DNA from: Sinonovacula constricta
Lineage: Eukaryota; Mollusca; Bivalvia; Cardiida; Solecurtidae
Length of the DNA: 64,000 nucleotides
Assembly: GCA_007844125.1 (NCBI GenBank)
Contig: CM017556.1
Location: 73,342,193-73,406,192, forward strand
Reading direction: 5' to 3'
Made by a program: the position numbers and the translations under genes. The notes below the pieces were generated by a model, which saw only the letters and a program-made list of their open reading frames with translations, was not told the origin of the DNA and did not search any database. This document shows, piece by piece, positions 39,801 through 53,900 of this stretch; position 1 is the first letter of the stretch, and every line of letters starts with the position of its first letter.

Positions 39801-42800
39801 TGAGTAAACAACATGACGTCGATAGGTGACGTTGAATTGCGAAGCATCGTGAAATTTTGTGTTGCGCTGGAAAAGTCTCCCACGGAAACAATGAAAATGA
39901 TCAATTCTACAGGAAAATACAAGAAATGCAGTCCGGCTACAGTGTATAGATGGCATGCTCGTTTTAAAGAAGGAAAAAACTCGATCGAGGACGATCCTAG
40001 ATGCGGTCGGCAGTCTGTTGCTGCATGTTCAATTAAGGACTCGGTAAAAGACATGATAAATTGCGACAGAAGAACGACAGTTAGAGCTATTGCAGATGAA
40101 CTTTGCGTATCAGTTTCTACTGTACACGGAATACTTACAAAAGAGCTCGGTATGTCTAAAGTGAGTGCACGATGGGTACCTAGGTTGCTAAAGGACAATG
40201 AAAAGGATTGTCGGGTGCGATGCTCTAAGGCATTTCTATCACGCTATGACACCGAAGGTGATGAGTTCTTAGACAAAATAATAACAACTGACGAAACTTG
40301 GCTCCACCACTTTGATCCGGAGACTAAGGCTATGTCATCGGTATGGAAAACCCCGCGTACACCGCCCCCAAAGAAAGCCCGGGTGCAGAAAAGTGCGGGA
40401 AAACACATGTTTATTTTCTTCATGGACCGGCACGGGATGATTCTGCAACACAGAGTTCCGGATGGTCAAACTGTCACGGCGGCTTACTATTCAAAGGTAA
40501 CTAAAAGTATACATTTCTAATTATAATATATTTTAAAACATATTTATTGATAAACATATACTATTATAAACATAATATTTATAAAATTAAACATTTAAAA
40601 TATAAAAGTTTTGAGTAAGATAAGTGCAAATCAAATTTTTAACCGCATGCGTTTTTTACAGGTTCTGAGGCGGGATCTCGTTAACGCGATACGGAAGAAG
40701 CGCCCCCACATGGACCATGACCGCATCATACTTCATCAAGACAATGCACCGGCCCACAGAGCGGAATCTACCCAGTTAGAGATCAGCCTCTTGGGGTTTG
40801 AGATCTTAGAGCACCCTCCATACAGCCCGGACCTCGCTCCGATGGACTTCCGTGTGTTCCCGGAGCTCAAATCACAGCTGCGTGGAAAACGCTTTGACTC
40901 AGCTAACGATCTTGTTAAGCATACGCAAGCTATAGTCTCGTCCTTTACCGATAGCTGGTACGTGGAAACATACAATAAGTGGATCAGCCGACACAGGAAA
41001 TGCATCGAAATTGCAGGTGACTACGTTGAAAAGGTGCGACGATCGATGGACTTTGACGTCGCATAACGTTGCAAATGACGTCGGCGTGCTCCGGGTGTTT
41101 GTTATATGGTTATTTACTATTTTTATTATGTTTTAGTTTCTGTGTGTATGATGATGATATTTTCAGATACTGTACAGTATATATTGTAATAAATGCGTAT
41201 ATATTTATATTTACGCTAACCCGACTACAACGTGTCCTATAAAACAATTCTCAGAACTTCCCGAACAACCCTCGTATCTAGCATATTTTAGTTCACTATC
41301 TAGACATAAATTGTATGCTTTGGTTTTAGGCATGTGGCCTTCAAAAACAACAGCCAAACATAGTGTAAACAAGTCAAGTGTCAACAGCACTTACTAATGA
41401 ATTGAAAAAAGGTTTTCAAAGAAATAATGAATATGCAAGCATAAAAATAGTTTATTTAATTTGTAATTTAGTGACAAAAGAGTTTTGATAATTATGAAAT
41501 ATTAGTGGTAAACACATTGATACCATTACCTTCTAAACAAAGTTAAATGAATTTAGAATACATAAAGACATTATACTAATCAAGAATAAATAGCAAACAA
41601 GTGTTTTTCTGTGACAAAGTAGTAAATAGATATCTGTCGGGTTTTTTTTACATATATAAACCACAAACTAATGTAAAAAAAAGTTAAAATTATTTTACAT
41701 TAATTAAAGAATTCATCTTTCGACAATGTATGATGTAAACTGATTTGAACTACCAGTAGTTGAAATGGAAAATACGTTTTAAAAGTGTATAATGTTGGCA
41801 TTTTATTTACCGTTCATGCACAAAATGAAATGGTATCAACTGTCACGAAAACAATTTACTTTTATGATAAATGTATATTTGCAGGAAGAAGACAAATTTT
41901 CTTTCAAATAGAAACAACGTTTACTACACTTAAAACGCTAAAGTCAAAGTAAGCTTTACATAATGTTGGGAAATGTTCACCATTTCGTAGATTTGATCTG
42001 TTCCAATGTTACCCTTGCAGATTTGTCTCCTAATTCCAACCCCGACATATTTCAGGGCTAGAAGCTTGCCTACATATCTTACACAATGTGTTGTTATGTG
42101 AGTGCTGATAATGTCCTAAATAATATGCAGTTAGCAAAAGGCCTTACAAAGTATCAAATTAAAATCATTGATTGTTTTAGTAGCACAATGCACAAATATA
42201 CATGTTGCAAGCTGTGTGTATTCAAATTTTAGTATATATTGCAATGCTCACTGGACTTTGTCATATATTCTTATTCATGGAAAAGAAACCACGATCGCTC
42301 GCTTCGTTCGCTCCCTTTGGTTTTTAATTCCAGGATGAGTCGCCCATTTAGACACTAACCTTAACATAGTAAAACTACACACAATCGTCTCGGATTAAGA
42401 AAAAGAAAATCAATACTGGAGTAAGTTTTATGAGTACACATGAACGCATCAGTTTCAACATATGTGGTAGTCTGCTGACAAAATGGCACTACGACACGAT
42501 GACGTCACACATATAATTAGCACTAGTTTGTTTTTTGTTTGTTTGTAAGGCACGTAGGCAGGTCAGTTAAACGTTTTTGAATTATTCTGTCATGAAATTT
42601 GCCTGCATTCAAGTGCATGCATGTCCATTTTTCTACATATTTACATGATTTACGTCGTGTATTTAGAGCACCGAAGTAAACGGAAATCAGAGTACGTTTT
42701 TGCAGTCAGGAGGTTTGTCAATCGCGATAATAATGCTGGAAATTATTACCTTGTCTTGATAAGGAAAAAACTGAAGACGTTTAGTTTAATTATCAGGAAC

Positions 42801-45800
42801 CTTGGGTAAATACAAATTAATTCTCATATCACCCTATTAACGGGTTATTGAACATTTAAAATTTCGAAGCTGAGTCCTATGCCTTTGTCCGCACGTGCGA
42901 TTGCTGCCATTAGTTGTGTAAGAAAATAGAACATGTGACACTGATTGGGCATGATTATGTTATGTGGTTATAGTGTCAATCAAGGGATTACAGTTTGTGG
43001 CGGTTGCCTACAGAAGGCAGGGCACGAAATTATCGTCGTGACCAATTAACACTTGGTAGGCTCAATGATTGGCAGTAATCTGTTTCGATTAGTTGCACAC
43101 ATACACACGCAGGTGCTGGTCGCATGCAGTAGGATATATTGCGTAATCAAATGATCGGCTGGTAGCTACTGTCTGGGGCAGTCATTAGGAGGAATGAGAT
43201 TAAGTCTGTCGGGAACAACAAAGCGGGAGAATTGATGTGCTCAGCGTGAGGCGTGAGACAGACCCCTGATATCGGGAGTCTCCCGTCGAAATCGGGAAAC
43301 ATCACATGTCTGGACTATGCTACTGAATCATAAAAAACAAAACATAAAAATGACTAGACATTTTTAATGATTCTAAATGTTTTATAACACTGATCATACT
43401 GCAATCAGATTTACCCATTTATAAGGATTGTGTTGGGGCAGAGGTGAAAAGCACCACAGATAGAGCATCATCTTTTATTCCCTCCATGTATTAAGGGACA
43501 TAACTCTAATGCTCATATAAGTGTTACCTCCCTTGTGGGAAGTTATTTAGAACAATATTACTGCAGACAAATTATGATTAGATTGAAACAGCAACATACA
43601 ATATAATTACATCTTGTTTAGTGACATAAAGAGGAGTAACAGTGCTTGAGCATTGTGATGAAAATAAGTAAATTAAAAATAAATTCATGAATATTTCTTT
43701 TATAATGAATATAGAAATACCTATCCACTAGGGAGATAACTTTAACATTTCTTTTTCAAAAAAGGAAATATGTCCCATAAAAAAATGGTAGTTAAAGATT
43801 GTTTAACAAAAAAATACAATCGTCTTTTTATCATTTGGACCAACGGCAAAACAATTAAAATATCATCCCAAATAAGCAAATATTATAACACGGTACTCTA
43901 TCATTACCATAACAGTTATTATCTTTTTCTACACAACTACTTATTTTTTTTAAGAAAGCAAATATTGCATTTAGCATGCTTGCACACACAACACTCAAAA
44001 TTTTCATTTTGTCCATTTTCTACCTGTATATAGATGAGTCGGCTACAGTATTTGAGGATGTATCCCACCATACGATACATCACTGACATGAGCTCGGAAT
44101 TGGTGCGGCATGGACTGCTGACATACTTGGGGATGTCAGAGAAGTAACGTATCACCTGCTGCTGGAACTTCATCTTGCTCTCCCATGACTGATAAAAACA
44201 AAAAAAGTAGGCATCTGTGATCTAGTGATTAGAACATTGGAATCCGAAAAATTGGAGAGTCCAGGTTCAATCCTTAAAAACTGAAAAACACAATGTTTCT
44301 CCATGTGACTGCACATTGCTACAGGAACTCAATACAATAATGTATAAGTTTACAATGGATATTATTCCAAAGTTTACTTTGCTGAAAGTCCAACATTAAG
44401 AACATAAGTAACTCCTTGTATCTTTGAGCCTTTTCTTGCAATCTCACAAAGTCACATATATAGAGAAAACTGGGAAATGTGATCAATTAGGCAGAAAATG
44501 CAACTTGCATTACATCAACAAAGTGCTTTCTCCTGCAAGTTTTCCAACAATCGATGCTCAACAGAGCATGCTCTCAAATGTCCATTAGACAACACTGTCA
44601 ACAATTTATGTTGTCAACAAATACAGTTTTGCTGAAAATGCAGTGTTCTTTTAGGATAAAAAAGAAAGGTCACAAATAGTTGACTTAGGTAGCTGTCAAA
44701 ACGCGCTCGTCAATGTTTGTTTCCTCGTCTTGATGGACTTTAATAACTAAAGTTTTAATCTTTAGAACTGCCACATACAGAATCTTGACACAGTCAAATT
44801 GTGCAAAAAATAATACAACTGATATGAACACAATGCTGATTTTAAAATACCTTACATCATGTACAGAGGCTGATAGAAAAAGTCCTTTTACTATTTCTCC
44901 TCTTATCAGAGTTGTCAAACTGAAAGAAATCGCATTAAGCAATTAATTGGTGTCTCTGATCAATTGGGTTCCAGTAAAGAGGTGGGTTTTTTATGGTAAG
45001 GGGTCAATAAATTATCAAGTCTAATATGAAGGTCCCTTACCTCCTTATGCCTATGGGCTTTCTCTAGGGCCCTCAGAAAGTGGACAGGTGTGACCTCCAG
45101 ATCCTGGTCTGGTACCATGACACCTGCATCCTCAAATATCTGACGTACTTCAACCAGCTGCAGCACAGGTCTGCAGTTAAATCATTAAAATGGGTAGCAT
45201 AAATGCTATAGCTATAGGTTGTTCAAGTACTTTATATCAAGGAAATTATTTTTCTCATTTCTAAATATATAGCCTATATTTCAGACTTTTTATCAAGCCA
45301 AACAAAACCTAAAATAACAAGACTCATCATTTAGGATTACTAATTCCAAAATGCCAGTTAATTCATTATACCAAATTAAACTAAGTGCCTAAACTCACTT
45401 AAAATCAAGCCAATAAAGAAATACAAATGTTAAGTACAACTAGGACTGGTGCCTGCTAGTCCTGTAAAGTAGGACTGGTACCAGCTAGTCCTGTAAACTA
45501 GGACTGGTACCGGCTAGTGCTTTAAACTAGGACTGGTACCTGCTAGTCCTGTAAACTAGGACTGGTACCTGCTAGTGCTGTAAACTAGGACTGGTACCTG
45601 CTAGTCCTGTAAAGTAGGACTGGTACCGGCTAGTGCTGTAAACTAGGACTGGTACCGGCTAGTGCTGTAAACTAGGACTGGTACCTGCTAGTCCTGTAAA
45701 GTAGGACTGGTACCTGTTAGTCCTGTAAAGCAGGACTGGTACCTGCTAGTGCTGTAAACTAGGACTGGTACCGGCTAGTGCTGTAAACTAGGACTGGTAC

Positions 45801-48800
45801 CTGCTAGTCCTGTAAAGTAGGACTGGTACCTGTTAGTCCTGTAAACTAGGACTGGTACCTGCTAGTGCTGTAAACTAGGACTGGTACCGGCTAGTGCTGT
45901 AAACTAGGACTGGTACCTGCTAGTCCTGTAAAGTAGGACTGGTACCTGTTAGTCCTGTAAACTAGGACTGGTACCTGCTAGTCCTGTAAACTAGGACTGG
46001 TACCCGCTAGTGCTGTAAACTAGGACTGGTACCTGCTAGTGCTGTAAACTAGGACTGGTACCTGCTAGTGCTTTAAACTAGGACTGGTACCTGCTAGTTC
46101 TGTAAACTAGTCTTGGTACCTGCTAGTGCTTTAAACTAGGACTGGTACCTGTTAGTCCTGTAAACTAGGACTGGTACCTGCTAGTGCTGTAAACTAGGAC
46201 TGGTACTGGCTAGTTCTGTAAACTAGGACTGGTACCGGCTAGTGCTTTAAACTAGGACTGGTACCTGCTAGTCCTGTAAACTAGGACTGGTACCTGCTAG
46301 TCCTGTAAACTAGGACTGGCACCCGCTAGTGCTTTAAACTAGGACTGGTACCTGTTAGTCCTGTAAACTAGGACAGGTACCTGTTAGTCCTGTAAACTAG
46401 GAATGCAGGCTTTCAAGTGACCATAAAAAAAAAGTAGGGATAAAAGTAGGGATTTTTTCCTAAAAAAGTAGGGAAAAGTAGGGATTTTCATAGAAAAAAC
46501 GTAGGGTTAATAGGGCTGTCTACTTACCATTCAGCTGCAAAAAACACCTACTAACATGTTCATGGCACCTGTAAAGTGGTCTTCAGTGTCTCAACATGGA
46601 TTCCACAAGGATGAGTTGGGCGATGAACCTTGCCTGGCTTAATGTCTTGTCAGCTCCAACCATCCTCATAATGGAATCTCCCTGCACCACTGAAGACCAA
46701 CTGCTGGTACCATCCTTTGTGTTAATGAAATATACTAGCAACTAGTTTTTAAAAGAAAAATGCAGAAAAATGTATTAACTTTTATTTTAAAACAAATTTA
46801 TATTCATGTAAGATTATGTAAACAAATTAAATATGCCTTTTTTTCTCAAAAAGTAGGGATAGAAGGGCTCTAAAAAAAAGTAGGGAAAAGTAGGGCCAAA
46901 CCCAAAAAAGTAGGGAAAAGTAGGGCCCGCTTGAAAGCCTGGGAATGGCACCTGCTAGTGCTTTAAACTAGGAATGGCACCGGCTAGTCCTGTAAACTAG
47001 GACAGGTACCTGCTAGTGCTGTAAGCTAGGAATGGTACCGGCTAGTCCTGTAAACTAGGACTGGTACCCGCTAGTGCTGTAAACTAGGACTGGTACCTGT
47101 TAGTCCTGTAAACTAGGACTGGTACCTGCTAGTCTTGTAAACTAAGACTGGCACCTGCTAGTCCTGTAAAGCAGGACTGGTACCTGTTTGTCCTGTAAAG
47201 TAGGACTGGTACCGGCTAGTGCTGTAAACTAAGACTGGCACCTGCTAGTGCTGTAAACTAGGAATGGCACCTTCTAGTCCTGTAAACTAGGACTGGTACC
47301 TGCTAGTGCTGTAAACTAGGAATGGCACCTTCTAGCCCTGTAAACTAGGACTGGTACCTGCTAGTCCTGTAAACTAGGAATGCACCTTCTAGCCCTGTAA
47401 ACTAGGACTGGTACCTGTTAGTCCTGTAAAGTTTTACCAAAATCTAGCCAATAATAGCAAAGAAAATACCAATCTTGTCTACAGACAGACACGTAGAGCA
47501 ATTGACGATTTGACTGCAATATAGCTCAATAAACTTGTATCTGGGGGTATAATAACAAAATATAACATTACCATAACATTAGGTGCTCATGGCTGATTCA
47601 TAACCTTTCATTCCTTTACTGCTTTGTGTTCAAAACACTTCATATGACCCTTTCAAATCGATCTGTTTTGTGTTTTGTTACTATGCACTGACAAAATTAT
47701 GGTCATATTGGTGAAGTCCATCTAATTAATGGTGGAGGAGGAACCACAGCGAACTTGTTTAATTGAACATATTCCCAGTTTACTTGTAGTGTAAAGTTGT
47801 TCTACCAAGACTGGTGCTTGGGATCTTCCTCAATTACTAAAGGTTCAATATAGCATAGTATACTCTGTTGTTCAGATGCATAGGGAACACTGAAGCTGAA
47901 TTTGTTACATGGGATATAAAAACAAAACATATTCCTTCCAAAAATAGGTATTGACATTTAAAAGCTGGGTACAAACCTTGTGACCTCTGCCAGTTGCTGG
48001 GAACCAGAGGGCACCTGCAGGAAGCAGCGTATCCAAGCACGGACGATGAATGTTTCATACTGGTCCATTTGTTGTTGTAGCTGTTCCATCACCTCCCCAC
48101 GGGACAACAGATGGCTCAGAAACCGACAGCTTACACTGCCAGCAGTCAGAGTGGGTCAGATATAGAAAACATTTCTTAATTACTTTACATACATAATATT
48201 GCTTCAGAGACCAAAAGCAAACACTGGTAGTAGACATGGTGGTGTTCAGAAGTATATCTTTCCTTTTATAGAATCCTCAAATATCAAAAGTTATCAACTA
48301 AAAATAATGATCTGCCCTTTTAAAGAATATTGTGGAGATCACATTGTCAGAGGCTAAATTGTACCATTGATTGAAAATGAAGGTCTTTTTGTAAATGTAT
48401 TTAACATTAGGAATTTGCTGAGTTGTAAAACTGTATGGAAATACTTATCATGATGATGATGTGAGAAGCTAAAACAGTCTAGAGTCTATATCTTTTATAT
48501 AATTTTTACCTTATATTGACTTTCTCCCCGCAAGCAAAATACTTGAAGACAGACAAAAAGGTGTCATTGGAGCCTGTACACTCCAAGGGAGGACTGTAAT
48601 AAAGGAGGACTGTAATAGAGGGTAAGAACAACTAGTCTCTCTTTCAGAGGCCTGATTTTTAGTACAATGTTGGATTTGTCTGTTGGATTTATTGTCCCAC
48701 CAACAGTATTTCAGTTAACTGGAGATGGTGTCCCCTTGAAGCAGTTGTAGTGCTGCCTTCACTGTGTATAACATGCCATCAACACCTGGTATGATACCAC

Positions 48801-50888
48801 CCCCAGTCACATAATGACACTGGGCCAACCAGTCATGAAACTACCCTTATAATTGCTTGTTTGAGTGTTAGTAAGGGAGCTGTACCATTATCGTTTTAAT
48901 GACTTTGGCATGTTGTCACCCCAGCAGACATTCCATGTTTGGAACAGTATCTTCCATAATAATTATTAATGAAATTTTTCATAAGCTATCTATTTAAACA
49001 CACAAGACAAACAAAAACATGTCAGTAAATCACAAATACTAACATTATTGGAAAGTTAAAACATGTGCATCAACTTACAAGCTGAAAACCATCATACACA
49101 TGGCTGCAGCAATGTCGGCCACCTGGGTGGGCGGGGTCAGGGTGGTGGCATGATCACATATAAAATGGTAAACAGTTCTCCACAGTTGGCCTGCAAACTC
49201 TAAAAACATACACAGGAGAGGGAGATTTCAAGTAGTTTGGGTGGAAGGGAAACGGGACAAATAGACTGGGAATTTTAGTTTTCTGTCAAAAAATGCATTA
49301 TATTAAGATTTTGAAGAAAACAACAACAACAAAGAAGGGTCAATCAACTTTACTGATGCTGGTTTCTATGAATATAATGCTGTTGGTTTAAAACAGCATT
49401 TATGTGAAACCTTGGGAACATTATTAGTGCACACAATCTGATGTTCACAATTGCATCCCAGTTTTAAATCCCCTAAGAAGCAGAGACCACCCCACCCCTA
49501 AATGTATATTATATAGATTTATTTAGGCATAGGATACTTACAATGGTTAACAGACAATTCATTTGAACAACATAAAAGTAATCACTGCTATAAAAAAATA
49601 ATGAAAAATAGAAAAAGAAGCAATCATGGTATGCTTCCAATAAAATACTTATTTCCATTGTGATCCTGGGTAATTAGTTTTATAACCCAGAGAGGTTTTT
49701 AGTTAAAAAAACCCAGAGAACAATAATTGTAAGGCTTATATAACAAATCAAATATCACAGTTAATATAATGCATCTATCAACAATAGTTGAGATTGACAA
49801 TATTATGTTAAATTTGATATCCAAAGTAATGTGCTGTCACTTAAACTATCGATTATGTAATTCTAAGAAAAATTAACAACATCACAACTAATTGAAATTT
49901 ATATTACATGTAATTGTATTCCTTGCCATGAAAGTGCTAAAGGTAGAAAAAAGATACTAAAAGATTGAGTGTATAAGGACATACCAAAGCCAAAATGAGA
50001 ACTAAATAGTCTTGATAAAAGGAATAAACTTACTAAATGGTCGTTAATAGCAGTTTAAAAATAAAAGCAGATTCTTTACCATGGATATATTTGAGGGTAC
50101 CTTATTCTAAAGTTTGGAAGATAAAACAACAAAAGAAAGCATCGGAGCCTGAGATACTTGGGTTAATAAAACTTTCAGGGTCCTGAATATAAGTGGCATG
50201 TGATAACTGATCCCTTGTCTGATCACTATGGTAACCCTTAAGCCATTCCAGCCTACCATGTTTACCTACACTATGGTCAGCCGTGGATTCCCCATTACTG
50301 TGATTAGGACATGCATGGAAAGTACTGACAAATATAATTATAATGATGTCACATGGATATTTTATTTCCAAAACAATGCTATGTCGTATTTTAACTTTTG
50401 AGCTTATTCTAATGTGTGGGTAAGCATGTTGATAGTAATAAAACACCAAATTGAAATGTCAGATTTATCAACATCTACTTAATTAGTTTATGTGGATACT
50501 ATATTATTATGCCAGTACAATAACTGTAAACATTACATTTGTTTACAACTTAATTGGAGCAACTTAAAATATATTTAAAATCAATTTACTTTTCAAATGC
50601 AAAAAAAAACCCACAAAAAAAAACAACATAAATGGCCCATACCATCTACATTTTAAATTTGATGATTGAATGATAAGACAATTTAATGATTTACAATATA
50701 CGTTAACCTATTAGTTAAATTCAAATATAGGCCAATGGAGCTGTAGCAGCAACTCCAGACAAAAGCAAACTGACCTGTGTGTTGTAGGGAGTGTCTGACA
50801 GGTCCAAGTGCTTCTTTCTCCACCAAACTAGTCACATGTCTGTCACGTGATACAACATGTTACACTTCTCGCCATCTTCACAAGCAAT

Positions 50889-50934
<46 letters not shown>

Positions 50935-53900
50935 ATATATAATATATATATATATATAAATCTAAATTTTATTATATTTGTTGCATTTGTAATTTAAAAC
51001 ATTTAAACTTAGTCAAATTTTATACCATGTAAAGCCGCACAAAAAATGAACTGAAAAATATAGCTTATCTATAACTCTGCAATTTGTGCAGAAAATATGC
51101 TAGAAATTAAGTTAATTTTACATATAAATACTTTAAAGCAAAAAGGAATAGTACAACCAGTTAAGTAAGAAATAAGTGGAATTATATTTGAGAAATACCA
51201 ACCTAAACTTGCTGATGATAGCCTGCAGAGCTGAAAGGATGCTTCTTAACTCATTCTCTCCACAGGAGATCAACAAAGATTTGATACCATCACCTAGAAA
51301 GGTCATTTTATATTTATGTACAATTACAGATAGTAATTAGGATACAAGGTTAATTAGGATACAAGGTTAGCAATTTTTTATGGAAAAAAACAACAACCCA
51401 CACAAACCAAATTTCACCATGAACTAGACATACCATAAGTGTATCTGTCCTGTAGAGTGACCATAGTTGGGTCTAATCTCACTCCAGCACAAAACTAAAC
51501 CATCTGATTGGACAATTATCAATAAGAACTAATCTTACTGCTCTTGTTTGAAGGTGAGCAGAAGTGTCTGTGAAGGAAAGCTTAAGCCATGTACTCAGCT
51601 GTTCTCTCGACATCTCTCAGATTCTAAATGCATTGCTCGCCAAGGATTGGGTAAGAAAGCCATCCAGGTAGCTTAAGATACTTGGTTTTTTGGGAATTTT
51701 ACCATACATTGGAAAGGTAGCCTGTACTTGTGACATTAAGATTTTGTTTGCTAAATGTTTGGAAAAAAGAATAGATGATATTTTCTTTAAATATTTATGC
51801 AAAAACTAAGTTTAAACAACAAAGAAATTTCAGATAGTTAAAATTTTTAGATTATGACTCAAAGCAAGATGTTATTTTGTCCCAAATTGTAATTTTTCTG
51901 TAAACTAAACAATTATGCTAACATACAGATAAGTTTATGTTCGGATGTGTCCAGGCATCTACTGAGGTCCACCACCTCTTGCGTTCCTTCTAAGTAGGTG
52001 TTGATCAGCTTCCACATGGAGTGGCGGGTGTCCACACCTGCCACCTTAAAGTCACTGCATGTACGTAAGATGAACAGAAATAGTAACTATCAAGTTATAT
52101 TAATTTTGTTCCTAAAAAAAGCGATGGGAATTTTACAACTTCATTCACAATCAGTCTAACCGATAATCTTTTAAATAATCCCTTAGCAATTTAATTCAAT
52201 TCTTTCATGTCATTGACAAAAAACATATGGAGGCACATACAAGATGTTAAATGAGAAAAATATGAAAGTTTAGTTAATTAATAAATATATTAATATGAAA
52301 TACAGTATTTCAGTTATGGCAATTTAAATGAGAATTCAAACAAGCAAAATGCATGCAATATATGCTGTATATTTAACCAAATTGGAACATTTGCAAAATG
52401 TAAAAAATTATTTACTAGATCTCTTTTTGTATAAGAAAAGTAAATAATTTGGTAAACATTGCATGAATAGTTTGCATTCTTAATTGAAATTTTGTGTTAT
52501 CCAGGAACAATAATACGTAGCACACAACCTGCATTTGAAACAGTGTCATTGATCAGTAATCCTCCATGTTTGTTTAGTACAACAACTTATTCTTGATTTT
52601 CCAAATTTCCTTAAATAATATTTTAGATGTTGTATGAAGTATTATTTTAAAAATCATATTTGATTTTAATAGAACATACGACTTAAAATGTTTGTTTATT
52701 TGGTAACACAATGAAAATTCACTGCAGAATATCGATCAATATTTTCTGGGACTCTCTGAACAACAAAAACATGTTTTTGTTAACATATAACTTGCACTGT
52801 AGTTCTCTTGCATGCTGTAGTTAAAAGGGAAAATAGTAGTGGAGTTTAATCTGGAAAAAATGGTTACATGTATTGTTATTGTTACCACATTAAAGTGCCC
52901 TGTTTGTTGATAAAACTTTTGATGTCCATAAAATATGGAGAAAGCAGAGCATTCATACAAACTAAAACAAGGAACTTTGATGATCTGATGAATAATATAT
53001 CTGACCTAACACAGTTTGTGAAGGCTGCGACCATCCTGTCAGCCAGGAAGTTGATATCGGCATGCTTCTGTTCATACACCAACATGAGTGCAAAGGCACC
53101 CCTCCACACCATTCCTCGACATGCAAATGAGATACTCCCTATATCGAGCATATCGTAGAAGTCACACAACTTGGAAGCCTGTAGGCAACAAAGACAGTAT
53201 ACAAACATGTTAATCTTGAATGTCTATGATCAAATAATAATGTATGCACAGATAACCTGAATTCCCCGAGAGATTATTGATTTTATTGTTTCAGAATTTT
53301 GAACAAGTAAATGGGCATTAATTGGCATTTAAACAAAACAACATCATCATAGTATTTTGACATGTGCCTAAAGTGGTAACTTACCTGTTTGTAGGCATAA
53401 CTGAGTATAAGTATAATATATATCAACAAAGTATAATCACACAGTAAAAAACAGCCATTTTACAGCATGTACAATGCCATTTTAATCTACCATGTTGCCA
53501 ACTATGCTTGTAAACATACCACGTCCTCGAGATCAGTAGTGAGGGCCAGCGTGACAAACAGACACGTGAGGTTGTACAGCCCTCCCTCCATTAGCTCACG
53601 GACACGACGTGGATGGAACTTGGAGTAGATCCTGGGAAACACAACAATACATATCAATGTTTTTTATCATGAAATGTATTTCGATAGCTTAATGTAGTGT
53701 CATAGAAGAAAAACTCAATCGCAATACATAGTTGCATATTATTATTTTTACACAAAACATATAAAGCAAGACACAAAGTTATTTACAGATTTCTAACAAA
53801 CACAATTTCAATACTTTTTTAGAGTCAATGTTATTATGAAGTTTTCCAAAATAATAAGAAAATAGAATTAAAAAATGAGGACTATTCAGATAAGAAGATG

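Noticed and set aside
39767..40198. Minus-strand 143-residue ORF
   Set aside because: It is a shadow of the intact transposase on the plus strand.
45440..47435. CRISPR-like regular array
   Set aside because: There are no unique spacers; the whole 29-bp unit repeats, and the host is an intron-bearing animal genome.
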